A DNA stretch of 64,000 nucleotides, from positions 655,168-719,167 of the forward strand of contig NZ_PZJQ01000004.1 of assembly GCF_003206065.1 (NCBI RefSeq). Direction: 5' to 3'. The notes beneath the pieces are model-generated. The model was given only the letters and a program-made list of their open reading frames with translations. It was not told where the DNA came from and ran no database searches. Positions 26,308 to 37,531 of this stretch are shown here, in pieces. Both the position numbers and the translations under genes were made by a program. Source of the stretch: Salinicola halimionae. GTDB lineage: Bacteria; Pseudomonadota; Gammaproteobacteria; Pseudomonadales; Halomonadaceae. Numbering within the stretch: the stretch's first letter is position 1; each line of letters opens with the position of its first letter.

Positions 26308-28776
26308 ATGCCGCCCAGCGCAAGCCGCTTCCGTCTCACGAGGTCTTTCTTGAGCGAACTTCTTTTCCCGTGGTGGGCCCAGCAACTGACGCTTTGTGGT
26401 TGGCCCTATGCCAGCGATCCTCGTCAGGCACTCGGCGCCGACGAGGCATTTGCGCGCCTGCTGTCGTTGGGTATCGGTGACCGGGACGAGTTCGCATGGC
26501 GGCTCTGGGACGGTGTGACGAACGCGAAGGATCTGGCGTTGTCGCGGCTGGAGGCTCTTGAACTGCTGGCGCTCGGTAGTCGGATGGGGTGGGTTGCCCC
26601 CCAGGCCGATGAAGTCTGGTTGTGTTCCTTGGCGCGCGACATCGTGACGACTATCCCGACTCTCAGAGCGTGGGTAACGGCATTGGGCCGCCTGAAGGAT
26701 CCGGCACTGGATGCGGCAGGTCGCGAATTGTTAAACCGAGAGCGCCAGCAACGGGGTGTTTCATGGTCTCAGCTGCGGCACGGCTTGCGTTCGATCGAGT
26801 CGTCTGCTCCGCCGTGGTCGGGTGATCTCTGGCAGGCAGGTCCGTGGCGGGCGAGGGCAGCGATTGCGCCGGTACTGACATGGCCGTTCGAGTGCGCCGC
26901 CGATGAGCGCCTCCAGCGTCAGGCACTTCTGCTGGAGCAGGGTGAGGTTCGTGATCGTGATGAGCTGCTCTCGCTACTGTTCTGGCTCGCCGGTCAGGGG
27001 CATCGATACGGCTGGGATATGGATGCGACTCGGGTGGCTCGTCAGGGGCCGGTGGCGCGGGTCGAGTGGTTGGCCTCACTCAATGATCAGCAGGATTATG
27101 GTCGAGTCCTGCTGCGATTGCTGGCGGACGATGAGCCGTTGGAGTGGGCGGCGTGGGATTGGTTGCGGCTTGTCGACCAAGCCTTTCTCGGCTACTGCGC
27201 GGGTTGGCTTTCGGCATCCGAGGCGGAGAACTTCGCGGCGCATGCCGTCGATCTCCTGCAGCAGCGTTACGTCGATTGGCGGGCGGTCGCTCAGGCCTAC
27301 CAGCGAGGACGCAGTCTTTATGATGGCAGGGATCTCCGCGAGACGTTCGAGGACGATTGGGGGCGCCTGTTGGACGACGGCATGAGCCCGTGGCAGGTAC
27401 CGCTCGGCGACACGCTCGACGTGTCTCAGCGTGAAGCGGCACGGGCGTTCGTCAAGCAACATCGGGCTTCGGCCGACAGCTGGGTGCTGGCCATCGCCGC
27501 GATTCGTGACCCGGATCTGACCCATCGTCGATATCTCGTCGAACCGGTGGGGCAGGCCAGAGTCGAGGATGCGGAGCGCTACCTCAGCGAAGTTCTAGGG
27601 CTCCATCAAGAAGAGGGCATCGGCGGACTAGCGCGCTTCTGGATGCCCGCCCAGGCTCATCACCTCAACCAGTTGGCGGCCGATGCCCGTCATTCGGCGA
27701 ACCGTCGAACTGTCGGGGACTCGGTGCGGCGCCTGGCCGTCTGTTCGGACCATGCGGCAACGATCGCGATGGCGGAGAAGTATGCCTTCTATCTGACGAT
27801 GGCCGCGGACAGCGGCCGTTATCAACCGACAGAGATCGAGACGCTATCTCGCTCTGTGTGCGATGTTCTCAGTCGTTTCTACAGTGATCCTCTACGGCTG
27901 TTGGCCGCCTGGCATGCCTGGGAGACGGTCCTGAGTCAGGATGAGACCCCTGAAGAAGTCTCGCTGGCGGACGACATCGAGTGGCATCGCGCCGATCCCG
28001 GCTCGCCATTCCGCTGGTTGACCCCGTCCCGGTCAATCACTTGGCGAGAGCCTGGCGTGAGGCCGACCTTGAGGCGGTTCACCGCGATATCGCTGGCAGG
28101 GCCGCTCAACGAGGCGCTGTGGCAGGCACCTCAGCCGTTGGCGCCGCAGGATCGGGTCGACCTGGGAGAATGGGTAGAACACCAGTACGCGTTGCAGGGC
28201 CCCGCCGGACTCACGGACTTTCTCGACTTTATGGTCGGGGCGGGAGACCGGCAGGACTATCAGATCAACTACGCGCCCTATACGCTCAATCGAACTAGAC
28301 TCGATGCGGAAATCGCGATCCTCGAATCGGGTGACTGCGCCGACGAGGAGCGCATTCATCTCTTGCGTCTGAAGCACGTGCGGGACAACGCCTGCCGCTG
28401 TAACGACCAGGACATGACGGCTTGGGATGTGGCGCAACTGGTTGATCTGGCCCTGGCCGGCCGCCAGCTCGACTGGCTCGACGAGCCCCGTCTCTCGCAT
28501 TATCTCGAGGCTGCGATGCGTCTGGCTGAACGGCACTACAGCAGTTGGCAGGATTATGCCGAGGGGCTGTACAGCGGTTTCGGATTCTTCATGGATGACA
28601 CTCCGGAGCGAGAAGCCTTCCTGGCTCGTTTCCGACAAGCTCTCGATGCCTGGCTCGAGGCATCGCCACTGCTGGCCGGAGCCTGGGCGAGCCTCGATTT
28701 TCCGGGCAGTGCCATGACGCACTGGACCTCGCTGCATGTCGATATCCTTCCCGGTGAGCCGCAGCACTTGCATTAA
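26308..28776 (+). CDS. Large protein with four DUF1266-like repeats
   Basis: An 822-residue, Trp- and Arg-rich soluble protein without signal peptide. I see four related helical units, roughly residues 65-130, 285-345, 480-545 and 710-765, each with a pattern like LxLxxGxxxxWLxxxxLxxYxxxAxxLxxxxYxSWxxYAxG (for example LAERHYSSWQDYAEGLYSG and LLQQRYVDWRAVAQAYQRG). This is the DUF1266 signature; most DUF1266 proteins (such as E. coli YbeR/YbeU) are much shorter with one unit. The function is unknown. The true start may be TTG 26350 (reading SELLFPWW after the first residue), which has ACGAGG at better spacing than ATG 26308. It stands alone, downstream of the acyltransferase. Confidence 0.75.
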   Translation: MPPSASRFRLTRSFLSELLFPWWAQQLTLCGWPYASDPRQALGADEAFARLLSLGIGDRDEFAWRLWDGVTNAKDLALSRLEALELLALGSRMGWVAPQADEVWLCSLARDIVTTIPTLRAWVTALGRLKDPALDAAGRELLNRERQQRGVSWSQLRHGLRSIESSAPPWSGDLWQAGPWRARAAIAPVLTWPFECAADERLQRQALLLEQGEVRDRDELLSLLFWLAGQGHRYGWDMDATRVARQGPVARVEWLASLNDQQDYGRVLLRLLADDEPLEWAAWDWLRLVDQAFLGYCAGWLSASEAENFAAHAVDLLQQRYVDWRAVAQAYQRGRSLYDGRDLRETFEDDWGRLLDDGMSPWQVPLGDTLDVSQREAARAFVKQHRASADSWVLAIAAIRDPDLTHRRYLVEPVGQARVEDAERYLSEVLGLHQEEGIGGLARFWMPAQAHHLNQLAADARHSANRRTVGDSVRRLAVCSDHAATIAMAEKYAFYLTMAADSGRYQPTEIETLSRSVCDVLSRFYSDPLRLLAAWHAWETVLSQDETPEEVSLADDIEWHRADPGSPFRWLTPSRSITWREPGVRPTLRRFTAISLAGPLNEALWQAPQPLAPQDRVDLGEWVEHQYALQGPAGLTDFLDFMVGAGDRQDYQINYAPYTLNRTRLDAEIAILESGDCADEERIHLLRLKHVRDNACRCNDQDMTAWDVAQLVDLALAGRQLDWLDEPRLSHYLEAAMRLAERHYSSWQDYAEGLYSGFGFFMDDTPEREAFLARFRQALDAWLEASPLLAGAWASLDFPGSAMTHWTSLHVDILPGEPQHLH

Positions 28777-28839
28777 CGCTGTTCGATAATTGGATGGACT
28801 CGCCAAAGCTTATCCAATGACATATGATCACCGCTGTGC

Positions 28840-28870
28840 TATGCCCAGCCGAAACGGGCGTGGCTTTTTT
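28840..28870 (+). terminator. Possible terminator after the DUF1266 gene
   Basis: An imperfect GCCC...GGGC stem around the CCGAAACG segment is followed after GTGGC by a run of six T. A separate inverted repeat, ATTGGAT/ATCCAAT, lies at 28789-28818. The 264-base gap to the next gene holds no coding sequence that I can support. Confidence 0.4.
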
Positions 28871-29039
28871 CTGTCCGATTAGTCGATGATTCGAGCCGAA
28901 TATAGGCCGTTATGGCGGTGATACCTTAGCGGGTAGTGTCACCACCACAGCGACTCCATTTCGCCGGGCGACTGTTGTTGTGTCGTCATTAGGAGAGGCG
29001 GTGCCCGTGACGGCTCACAGGCGAACGAGGTTGCGCTGA

Positions 29040-29651
29040 ATGCTAAGACGCACGGCCATGGGGCTGGCATTGGTGATGGTCATATCTGGCTGCACTGCTC
29101 CCGTAAAACAACAACAGGTTAACGCGCAGTATTCACTTCCACTGGTCAAGTCCCGCTCGGTGGCGATCGGCATTCCTCGTAACGCGCCATCTGCTCCTCA
29201 GACCATTCGCGATTTCAAGCCGCTGGCCGTGTCGCCGACGGTGATTCGTAGGGCGCTGCTGGATGAGCATCAGCGTTGGGTGGGAACGCCCTACGCGCTG
29301 GGGGGAACCACGCATCGTGGTATCGATTGCTCGGCGTTGATGCAGCACGTTTACGGTGAAGCCTTTGCTCTCGAGCTCCCACGTACGACCGAAGAGCAGG
29401 TGCTGGAGGGCGATAGGGTTGCCGAGACGAACCTGAAGGCGGGAGACCTGGTCTTCTTTCGTCCGCCTGGCCCTTACAACCACGTCGGAGTCTACGTGGG
29501 GGAGGGTTACTTTCTTCACGCTTCCTCGTCTCAGGGGGTGAAACTGTCGCGCCTGGATAACGTCTACTGGAAGCGTTATTACTGGCAGGCGCGCCGGCCA
29601 GTCGAACGCACGCAACTTGCTCAGCGGGTGATGCTGGCAAGCGAAGGTTGA
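29040..29651 (+). CDS. NlpC/P60 family lipoprotein (murein endopeptidase)
   Basis: A 203-residue lipoprotein. The signal peptide ends in the lipobox VISGC (Cys18), so it should be lipid-anchored, probably to the outer membrane. The NlpC/P60 domain (about 78-195) has the catalytic Cys in RGIDCSALMQHVYG, the His in YNHVGVYVG, and a third polar residue in YFLHASSSQGV. It resembles MepS (Spr) and NlpC, which cut DD-crosslinks in peptidoglycan during growth. It is monocistronic, with GAGG upstream and a strong terminator downstream shared with slyD. Confidence 0.92.
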   Translation: MLRRTAMGLALVMVISGCTAPVKQQQVNAQYSLPLVKSRSVAIGIPRNAPSAPQTIRDFKPLAVSPTVIRRALLDEHQRWVGTPYALGGTTHRGIDCSALMQHVYGEAFALELPRTTEEQVLEGDRVAETNLKAGDLVFFRPPGPYNHVGVYVGEGYFLHASSSQGVKLSRLDNVYWKRYYWQARRPVERTQLAQRVMLASEG

Positions 29652-29741
29652 GACTGGCTCGAGTCGAAACGAAATGAATGACGAGAAGTGGATGCCGATG
29701 GCGGGTACTCTCTAGCGTTTACTCAGCAGTACAGCAGCATC

Positions 29742-29773
29742 AAAAAAGGGCAGCCGAGAGGCTGCCCTTTTTG
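29742..29773. terminator. Bidirectional terminator between the NlpC gene and slyD
   Basis: AAAAAAGGGCAGCC pairs perfectly with GGCTGCCCTTTTTT across GAGA. A- and T-runs on both sides serve convergent transcription from both neighbours. Confidence 0.93.
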
Positions 29774-29812
29774 CGTAGCGACGAATCATCCCGCCAAGCG
29801 GGATTCGAGGGG

Positions 29813-30295
29813 TCAGTGCTCGTGACCGCCTTCGCCGTGTACATGGCCGTGAGAGACTTCTTCTTCGGTCGCTTCGCGAACTTCGGCAATTTCCACGTCG
29901 AAATTCAGCTTCTCGCCAGCCAGAGGATGGTTGCCATCGACAGTCACGGTGTCACCTTCGACCTTGGTGATGGTGACCATGAGCGGACCTTCCTGCGTCT
30001 GGGCCTGAAACTGCATGCCCGGCTCTACTTCGTCGACGCCTTGGAACGCATCCCGAGGCACTTCCTGGACCAGGGCTGGCTGTACTTCACCGTAACCTTC
30101 GTCCGGAGCGACCGCGACCTTGAGCTTATCTCCGCTACCGTGACCCTCGAGTTCTTTCTCGAGACCCGGGATGATGTTGCCCGAACCGTGTAGATAGGTC
30201 AGTGGATCCCGACCTTCTGAACTGTCCAGTACCTCTCCCGCATCATTGGTCAATGTGTAGTGGAACGCGACCACGGAGTTCTGGGCAATTTGCAT
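29813..30295 (-). CDS. slyD: FKBP-type peptidyl-prolyl isomerase SlyD
   Basis: A 160-residue cytoplasmic prolyl isomerase and chaperone. The FKBP domain has VVAFHYTLTNDAGEVLDSS and NIIPGLEKELEGHGSGDK, interrupted by an insert-in-flap domain around residues 70-125 (DEGYGEVQPALVQEVPRDAF). The tail (EEVSHGHVHGEGGHEH) is short but His-rich, consistent with metal binding as in SlyD. The start at 30295 (MQIAQNSVV) matches the family; an upstream in-frame ATG adds 11 atypical residues. It converges with the NlpC gene. Confidence 0.9.
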   Translation of the reverse strand: MQIAQNSVVAFHYTLTNDAGEVLDSSEGRDPLTYLHGSGNIIPGLEKELEGHGSGDKLKVAVAPDEGYGEVQPALVQEVPRDAFQGVDEVEPGMQFQAQTQEGPLMVTITKVEGDTVTVDGNHPLAGEKLNFDVEIAEVREATEEEVSHGHVHGEGGHEH

Positions 30296-30499
30296 CTCGA
30301 AACCTTTGCGTTTGTGCATGTCTCCCATATCCTAACGTGCCACGACGTTTCTGTCAGGTCGCATTGCGTTAGAGATTGGGCCTATGGGCGTTCAATCCTG
30401 TCCCGAACGCCGGGCAAGGCGGTTGCGCCGCCTCATGGGTGTGGTTACCCTGCTTTGAGGATAGACCATCTTAATCCTGCGGTTGAGGAGAAGTTCGTC

Positions 30500-30787
30500 A
30501 TGACCGTTTTTGTCGTTTGGCTGATTGCCTTCGTCGTCTTGCTGTTTCTGGCACTCAAGGCTTGGGATGGGGCGCTCGGGGCTATGGTCACGCGCTGGTT
30601 GCCGTCCCAGTTGCGCGGCGATCCCGCCCAGGACCGTTGGGTGATGGCGGCAGCATTGGCAGTGCTCGGCGCCACTTTCATTATCAACCCGGTTTCCATG
30701 CTGCTGACGCTGATCCTGCTGGCCTTGGGGTTGTGGGTCGGCAAGCGTCTTGCGTGTTGGGGCATGCGTAGAGCCAAATTACACTGA
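30500..30787 (+). CDS. Small two- to three-helix membrane protein of unknown function
   Basis: A 95-residue protein with an N-terminal helix (VFVVWLIAFVVLLFLALKA) and a C-terminal hydrophobic pair (VMAAALAVLGATFI, LLTLILLALGLWVG) followed by a basic end. GAGGAG lies 9 bases before the ATG. I do not recognise the family. It stands alone between divergent slyD and convergent lpxR. Coding is supported by the good ribosome site and membrane pattern rather than by homology. Confidence 0.65.
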   Translation: MTVFVVWLIAFVVLLFLALKAWDGALGAMVTRWLPSQLRGDPAQDRWVMAAALAVLGATFIINPVSMLLTLILLALGLWVGKRLACWGMRRAKLH

Positions 30788-30917
30788 ATGTGACGTCGGC
30801 TACCGCGGTCCTGAGACAGCAGCGTGTGGTGCTCATGCATCGCTCGCTGCTGTTTTCGTGGTGTTGTCTTGATAGTGGCGCTCGATCGTGTCGCGTCTGG
30901 TAGTCACCAATATGGCG

Positions 30918-31904
30918 TCAGAGCCAGGTCGACAGCGTGAGGGAGCCAAACTGGTCGCCATCATCCTGACTTTCGAACTCGTGGGTGCGCCAGATCGAGC
31001 TGTAAGTCAATTGCCAACGATTCCAGGATAGCGCCAACCCGAGTTGTGCGTCTCCCACCCAGGGCCGCCGGTCGACCGAGTGACTGTCCTCGAACGTATT
31101 GCCGTCGAGCAGCATGTTGTAGGCCATGAGGCGTCCTTCGACATTGGCGAAGAGATACCAGTTAAAGCCGCTATTTTCCTCGAAGAAGATTCGGCTGCCT
31201 TGTGAAGGCGCCACGGCAGGGATGCCGAAACTCTTGTCCAGGCCCTGGCCCAGACGTAGACCGAGGCCCGTCGCGCCATAGGTGTAGAGGTTGCCGATGG
31301 CGACGCCGACGGACGGGCCGTACTCCGCTTCCAAGGCGCCTAACTGGCTCTGTTTCCACCACGCGATCTGATAGGCGACATTCACGAACGGCTCGTTGTG
31401 AAGCTGGTTGTGCCAGCCTTTGGGCTCGTCGCTGTCGATCAGATGGTGGAAATTCTGCTGCACCGTATGGCCTCCAGCACCCGGGCCGACGAGACCCACG
31501 TCGAAGAAGAGCCCGCTGGTACGTCTCCATCCCGTCAACTGCTGGTCATCGAACAGGGAAAGCCCTGCGTAGAGTACGCCGGCGTAGGGGCGGTCGTCCT
31601 CGATCAGGCCACGCTCGCTGATGTCTTCCGGCGTGTAGATCTGCTGCCCCACGCGATAGGACGCCCCGTCGAGCGTGGAGGCGCTCCACCCGGGTATGGC
31701 ATCGGCCAGATCGCGGGTCCAATGGTCACGGCCCGGTCTGAAAGACCAGTCGCCTTCGAAGCCGTTGGTGTAATGACCATCATCGCCACTGACGAATATG
31801 TCGTTTTCCGATTTCAGGGTCAAAATGCCGTCTGCCGAGGCCGCACTGGAGATCGTTGCCATGGCGAGGAGCAGTCCGGCCTGCGCCCAAGAGTTCCCTT
31901 TCAT
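30918..31904 (-). CDS. lpxR: LpxR family outer-membrane lipid A deacylase (DUF2219)
   Basis: A 328-residue outer-membrane beta-barrel enzyme that removes the 3'-linked acyl chains from lipid A in the family. A signal peptide (AGLLLAMATISSAASA) is followed by ILTLKSENDIFVSGDDGHYTNG, containing the conserved Asn-Asp of the active site, then DRPYAGVLYAG and GPGAGGHTVQ with the histidine-bearing loop. The C-terminus ends in an aromatic/hydrophobic residue pair suited to barrel assembly. ATG 31904 follows GGTAAG and gives a normal signal peptide; longer readings do not. It alters the endotoxin part of the envelope; no regulator is adjacent. Confidence 0.88.
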   Translation of the reverse strand: MKGNSWAQAGLLLAMATISSAASADGILTLKSENDIFVSGDDGHYTNGFEGDWSFRPGRDHWTRDLADAIPGWSASTLDGASYRVGQQIYTPEDISERGLIEDDRPYAGVLYAGLSLFDDQQLTGWRRTSGLFFDVGLVGPGAGGHTVQQNFHHLIDSDEPKGWHNQLHNEPFVNVAYQIAWWKQSQLGALEAEYGPSVGVAIGNLYTYGATGLGLRLGQGLDKSFGIPAVAPSQGSRIFFEENSGFNWYLFANVEGRLMAYNMLLDGNTFEDSHSVDRRPWVGDAQLGLALSWNRWQLTYSSIWRTHEFESQDDGDQFGSLTLSTWL

Positions 31905-31994
31905 GAAGCTTACCATTCCCTTAACGGATGACGTTTGAAACATACAATAACGTACGTAAAGCGTCGATGACATCCGAAATTACTACCGCACTAA

Positions 31995-32022
31995 CAAAAA
32001 AACGGCGCCCCGAGGGACGCCG
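31995..32022 (-). terminator. Terminator after the glycine-zipper lipoprotein gene
   Basis: On the minus strand CGGCGTCC pairs with GGGCGCCG (one G-T pair, loop CTCG), followed by GTTTTTTTG. It lies about 90 bases beyond the stop codon. Confidence 0.85.
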
Positions 32023-32110
32023 TCTGGCAAGTCTTACCGTAGCCGCGATTCTTGACTGGTTGCGTCGTTACCATCCCCGGCTTCCGAGAGCCAGAAACGT
32101 CGCCGCCAAC

Positions 32111-32581
32111 TCAGTATGGCGCAACGCTGACGCTGGAGCCGCTCGCGACCAGCTTGACGCGCTGACCAACCTGCCAGTTACGATCGGCTTTCTGGACCAC
32201 GACCACGTTCTGACCGCTGTCCTGACGAATCTCCAGCTCGTAGCCATCGACACGATCGGTGGCCTGCTGAACCTTGCTGCCAGCGATAGTGCCGCCGATA
32301 GCGCCGGCGGCGGTGGCGATGGTGCGCCCGGAGCCGCCACCGACCTGATTGCCCAGCAAGCCACCGATAACGGCGCCGCCCAGGCTGCCGAGCACGCTCT
32401 CACCATTGCCACCCTGAATCTGTACCGGGCGAACCGATTGGATGGTGCCGTAGCTTACGGACTGCGCGGTACCAGCCTGATCCCCGCGATAGACATCTCC
32501 CGAGTACGTGGAGGTGTTGGTGCAACCGGCCAGAGCCAGCAAACTCATGACGAGCGCAGGGGCAATGAGTCGTTTCATCAT
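32111..32581 (-). CDS. Glycine-zipper 2TM lipoprotein (SlyB/Pcp-like)
   Basis: A 156-residue lipoprotein with lipobox LALAGC (Cys20). The central SLGGAVIGGLLGNQVGGG and IATAAGAIGGTIAGSK repeats are the glycine-zipper 2TM pattern (about residues 66-103). A C-terminal small beta domain follows (GYELEIRQDSGQNVVVVQ). Members such as SlyB and Pcp are outer-membrane lipoproteins, often envelope-stress regulated. Two adjacent ATG codons start the gene; GGAGA spacing favours the second (32578), but the first is also usable. A 237-residue reading frame on the opposite strand is a shadow. Confidence 0.88.
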   Translation of the reverse strand: MMKRLIAPALVMSLLALAGCTNTSTYSGDVYRGDQAGTAQSVSYGTIQSVRPVQIQGGNGESVLGSLGGAVIGGLLGNQVGGGSGRTIATAAGAIGGTIAGSKVQQATDRVDGYELEIRQDSGQNVVVVQKADRNWQVGQRVKLVASGSSVSVAPY

Positions 32582-32758
32582 CGATTCTCCTTAACATCCA
32601 GATTAGGCGTTGGTAGCCAGCATACTAAAACAGTGTTCTAAAACCAATCCAGTCCTGTCTGCTTCTCAGCGACTGAATCTTGGCCGGCTAGAAGTGTAGG
32701 AGCCATCGGCGGTCTTTGCTTCCCATTCGACGGCCGCCGCGTTCTCCCTGCCGCGGCT

Positions 32759-33961
32759 CTACAGTATCTCGCCCGAGCCGGAAACCTCGTCTTCCTCATC
32801 GGCGCTGCTCAGACTGCCGCTATCGACGAGTGCAGCGAGCACACGTTCACTCTCGGGGTAATCCAGTACGCCGGCATCGATGCAGGTCTCCGCCGCCAGA
32901 TATCGGGCCAGCTCTGGATCACAGAGGATAGCATCCCCGTCGACGAACAGAATGGCTTGGGATTCGTCCTGCCGACGCCAGGCAAAGCGCGAGCCAGGAC
33001 TTCGACTCAGTCGATCGCCTCGTTCGAGCGAGGCGCGCAACGCGCTGGGCGCCGTAGCGGACTCCGCGGGGACAACCTGGTCCAGATACTTGGGCTGGGT
33101 CATTGCACGTCCGAACCACTGAGCCATCTGCTCCGGGCGATCAATGGCGTCCAGCAACAGCTCGCGAACCCGCGCGATCGCTTGATCATCCAGTTCGCCG
33201 ACGTGAAGGGGTGGCTGAAGATCGGCATCGCCATACCGTCGATCGTCGCCGAGTTGTTCGCCGATATAATCTGCGAAACCGGTCACGATCTCGTCGGCGG
33301 ACGGTGCGCGAAAGCCGATCGAGAAGGTCATGCAGTCATCGGATTCGCTGATGCCGTGATGGGCGACGCCAGGGGGTAGATAAAGCATATCCCCCGGTTC
33401 CAACACCCACTCCTGGCCGGCTTCGACACTGAAGTCTTCCAGAATGCGCAGATCGATCCCGGCGATCAGTTGGGCCTGATCGCCGGGGCTGCCTCCCAAT
33501 TGCCAGCGTCGCTTGCCGCTTGCCTGCAGCAAGAAGACATCATATTGATCGACGTGGGCGCCCACACTCCCGCCCGGCGGCGCGTAGCTGACCATGACGT
33601 CGTCGAGACGCCAACTCGGCACGAAATCAAAAGCTTCCAGCAGTTCGGCGACTTCCGGGACATAGTGATCCACCGCCTGCACCAGTAACGACCAGCCGCT
33701 GGATGGCAGGCGCGAGAAAGTCGCATCGTCGAATGGGCCATGACTGACCTGCCACGGCTTTTCCGGGCCGTGCTCCTCCACCAGTCTGGCCTCGATACCT
33801 TCCTCGCAGGCCAGCCCGGCGAGGTCATCCGGCTCCAGCGGCGAGACTAGGTCGGGCAAGGCGCCGCGAATCAATAGCGGCGATTTCTGCCAGTGCTGGC
33901 TGAGAAACTGCGCGGGCGTGAGGCCACCGAGCAGCGTGCGGGGCGTGTTGGCCGACGTCAT
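32759..33961 (-). CDS. roxA: 50S uL16 arginine hydroxylase RoxA (YcfD), JmjC/cupin
   Basis: A 400-residue 2-oxoglutarate/Fe(II) oxygenase; E. coli RoxA is about 373. The iron-binding HxD is in VGAHVDQYDVFLLQ (about residues 133-148) and the distal His in YLPPGVAHHGIS (about 194-206). The N-terminus LTPAQFLSQHWQKSPLLIRGA fits the family. Established substrate: an arginine of ribosomal protein uL16. The C-terminus is a winged-helix-like acidic segment. GGAGA precedes the ATG at 6 bases. It is 36 bases downstream of purB; ycfD also sits near purB in E. coli. Confidence 0.92.
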   Translation of the reverse strand: MTSANTPRTLLGGLTPAQFLSQHWQKSPLLIRGALPDLVSPLEPDDLAGLACEEGIEARLVEEHGPEKPWQVSHGPFDDATFSRLPSSGWSLLVQAVDHYVPEVAELLEAFDFVPSWRLDDVMVSYAPPGGSVGAHVDQYDVFLLQASGKRRWQLGGSPGDQAQLIAGIDLRILEDFSVEAGQEWVLEPGDMLYLPPGVAHHGISESDDCMTFSIGFRAPSADEIVTGFADYIGEQLGDDRRYGDADLQPPLHVGELDDQAIARVRELLLDAIDRPEQMAQWFGRAMTQPKYLDQVVPAESATAPSALRASLERGDRLSRSPGSRFAWRRQDESQAILFVDGDAILCDPELARYLAAETCIDAGVLDYPESERVLAALVDSGSLSSADEEDEVSGSGEIL

Positions 33962-33997
33962 GTCTTTCTCCTGCCTGGAGGTGTGCGTGTAGGAAGG

Positions 33998-36070
<2,073 letters not shown>

Positions 36071-36074
<4 letters not shown>

Positions 36075-37357
36075 GCCGGACGCTGACTCCCTGTCGTGGC
36101 GGTAGTCGCTGCGGTAGCCTTAGCGGTAAGGGAAGCGGCAACTGTCGCGGCGCCGGTAAGTTCGGCGACCGCCGCTGCATCGGCCGTCGCCGTGGCGCGA
36201 ATGACCGCGCCGCCAAGGCATATCTCACCGTCGTAAAGCACGAGTGACTGTCCCGGGGTGACGGCTCGCTGTGGATCGTCGAAGCGAACTTCGAGTTCGC
36301 CGTCTGCCAGCAGCGTCAACTCGCAAGCGACATCCTGCTGGCGATAACGTGTCTTGGCGCTCAAGCGGCGTGTCTTTGGCGCTTCGCCGGCAATCCAGGC
36401 TGCCGGTTCGCAGTAGACGACATCGCTGTATAACAGAGGATGCTCGCCCTGAACCACGATCAGCACGTTGCGCTCGAGATCCTTGGCAGCAACGAACCAG
36501 GGATCCTCGCTGTGATCCTTGAGGCCGCCGATTCCCAATCCGCGACGTTGCCCCAGGGTGTAGTACATCAGCCCCATGTGGTCACCGATCGGATCGCCTT
36601 CCGGGGTTTCGATGCGGCCCGGCTGGGCCGGCAGATACTGCTGGAGAAAATCGCTGAAGCGGCGTTCGCCGATGAAGCATATCCCGGTGGAATCCTTCTT
36701 GCGCGCCGTCGCCAGCCCGTGACGTTCGGCCAGCGCTCTGACGGCGGGCTTTTCCAGTTCGCCGACGGGAAACAGCGTACGAGCGATTGCACTGCCGGGC
36801 ACGGCATGCAGGAAGTAGCTCTGATCCTTGTTGACGTCCAGCCCTTTCAACAATTGCGCCTCACCGTCGCCTGTCGGACGCTGACGAACGTAGTGACCAG
36901 TGGCAATCCGGTCGGCACCGAGCATCTCGGCGTAGTCGAGGAACACTTTGAACTTGATCTCGCGGTTGCAAAGGATATCCGGGTTGGGCGTGCGTCCAGC
37001 CTGGTATTCCGCCAGAAAATGCTCGAAGACGTTGTCCCAGTATTCGGCGGCGAAATTGGCCGTGTGCAGCTTGATGCCGAGTGTCCCGCAGACGGCCTCG
37101 GCATCGGCCAGGTCGGCCATCGCCGTGCAGTAGTCTGTGCCGTCGTCTTCGTCCCAGTTCTTCATGAACAGGCCCTCGACATGATAGCCCTGCTCGATGA
37201 GCAGCAGGGCGGCCACGGAGGAATCGACACCGCCCGACATGCCGACGATGACTTTCCGGGCATCCTGGCGGGATGACGTATCTTCCTGACGGGGAGACGG
37301 CAGCGTGCCGTCGCTGGATGAGCGCACGGTATCGTTGGATGGGCTGGCTGAGGTCAT
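36071..37357 (-). CDS. mnmA: tRNA 2-thiouridylase MnmA with long Ala/Thr tail
   Basis: A 428-residue enzyme making 2-thiouridine at tRNA position 34. [18 protein letters not shown] (about 36-53) is the PP-loop. Catalytic cysteines are in [12 protein letters not shown] and [11 protein letters not shown], with the C-terminal beta barrel ending at [14 protein letters not shown]. coli MnmA is 368 residues: here there are about 35 extra N-terminal residues, Ser/Pro-rich, and about 39 extra C-terminal residues rich in Ala and Thr (36074-36190). GGAG at 7 bases supports the long N-terminal start. Stop overlaps hflD start. Confidence 0.95.
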
Positions 37358-37531
37358 GGTGACTCTCCGACAGTGGGCACATAGCGCCGGTGATCTGCAC
37401 TCGGCACGGTTCTGCTGCCTGAATAAATGACCGGCGATTATAGCCGAAAGCAGGCTGTCGCATCGAGTCCGTCCGCAGGGCGCCGGCGAGACGAGTGACG
37501 AGGGCGTTCCCGACCGCGGGCGTCGCCGGTC

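Noticed and set aside
28917-29039. Possible riboswitch before the NlpC lipoprotein
   Set aside because: A GGTGAT/GTCACC pairing exists, but no known aptamer core is recognisable and the pairing is short.
31928-32641. 237-residue plus-strand frame over the glycine-zipper lipoprotein
   Set aside because: The minus strand has a lipobox, glycine zippers, ribosome site and terminator; the plus frame runs through that terminator.
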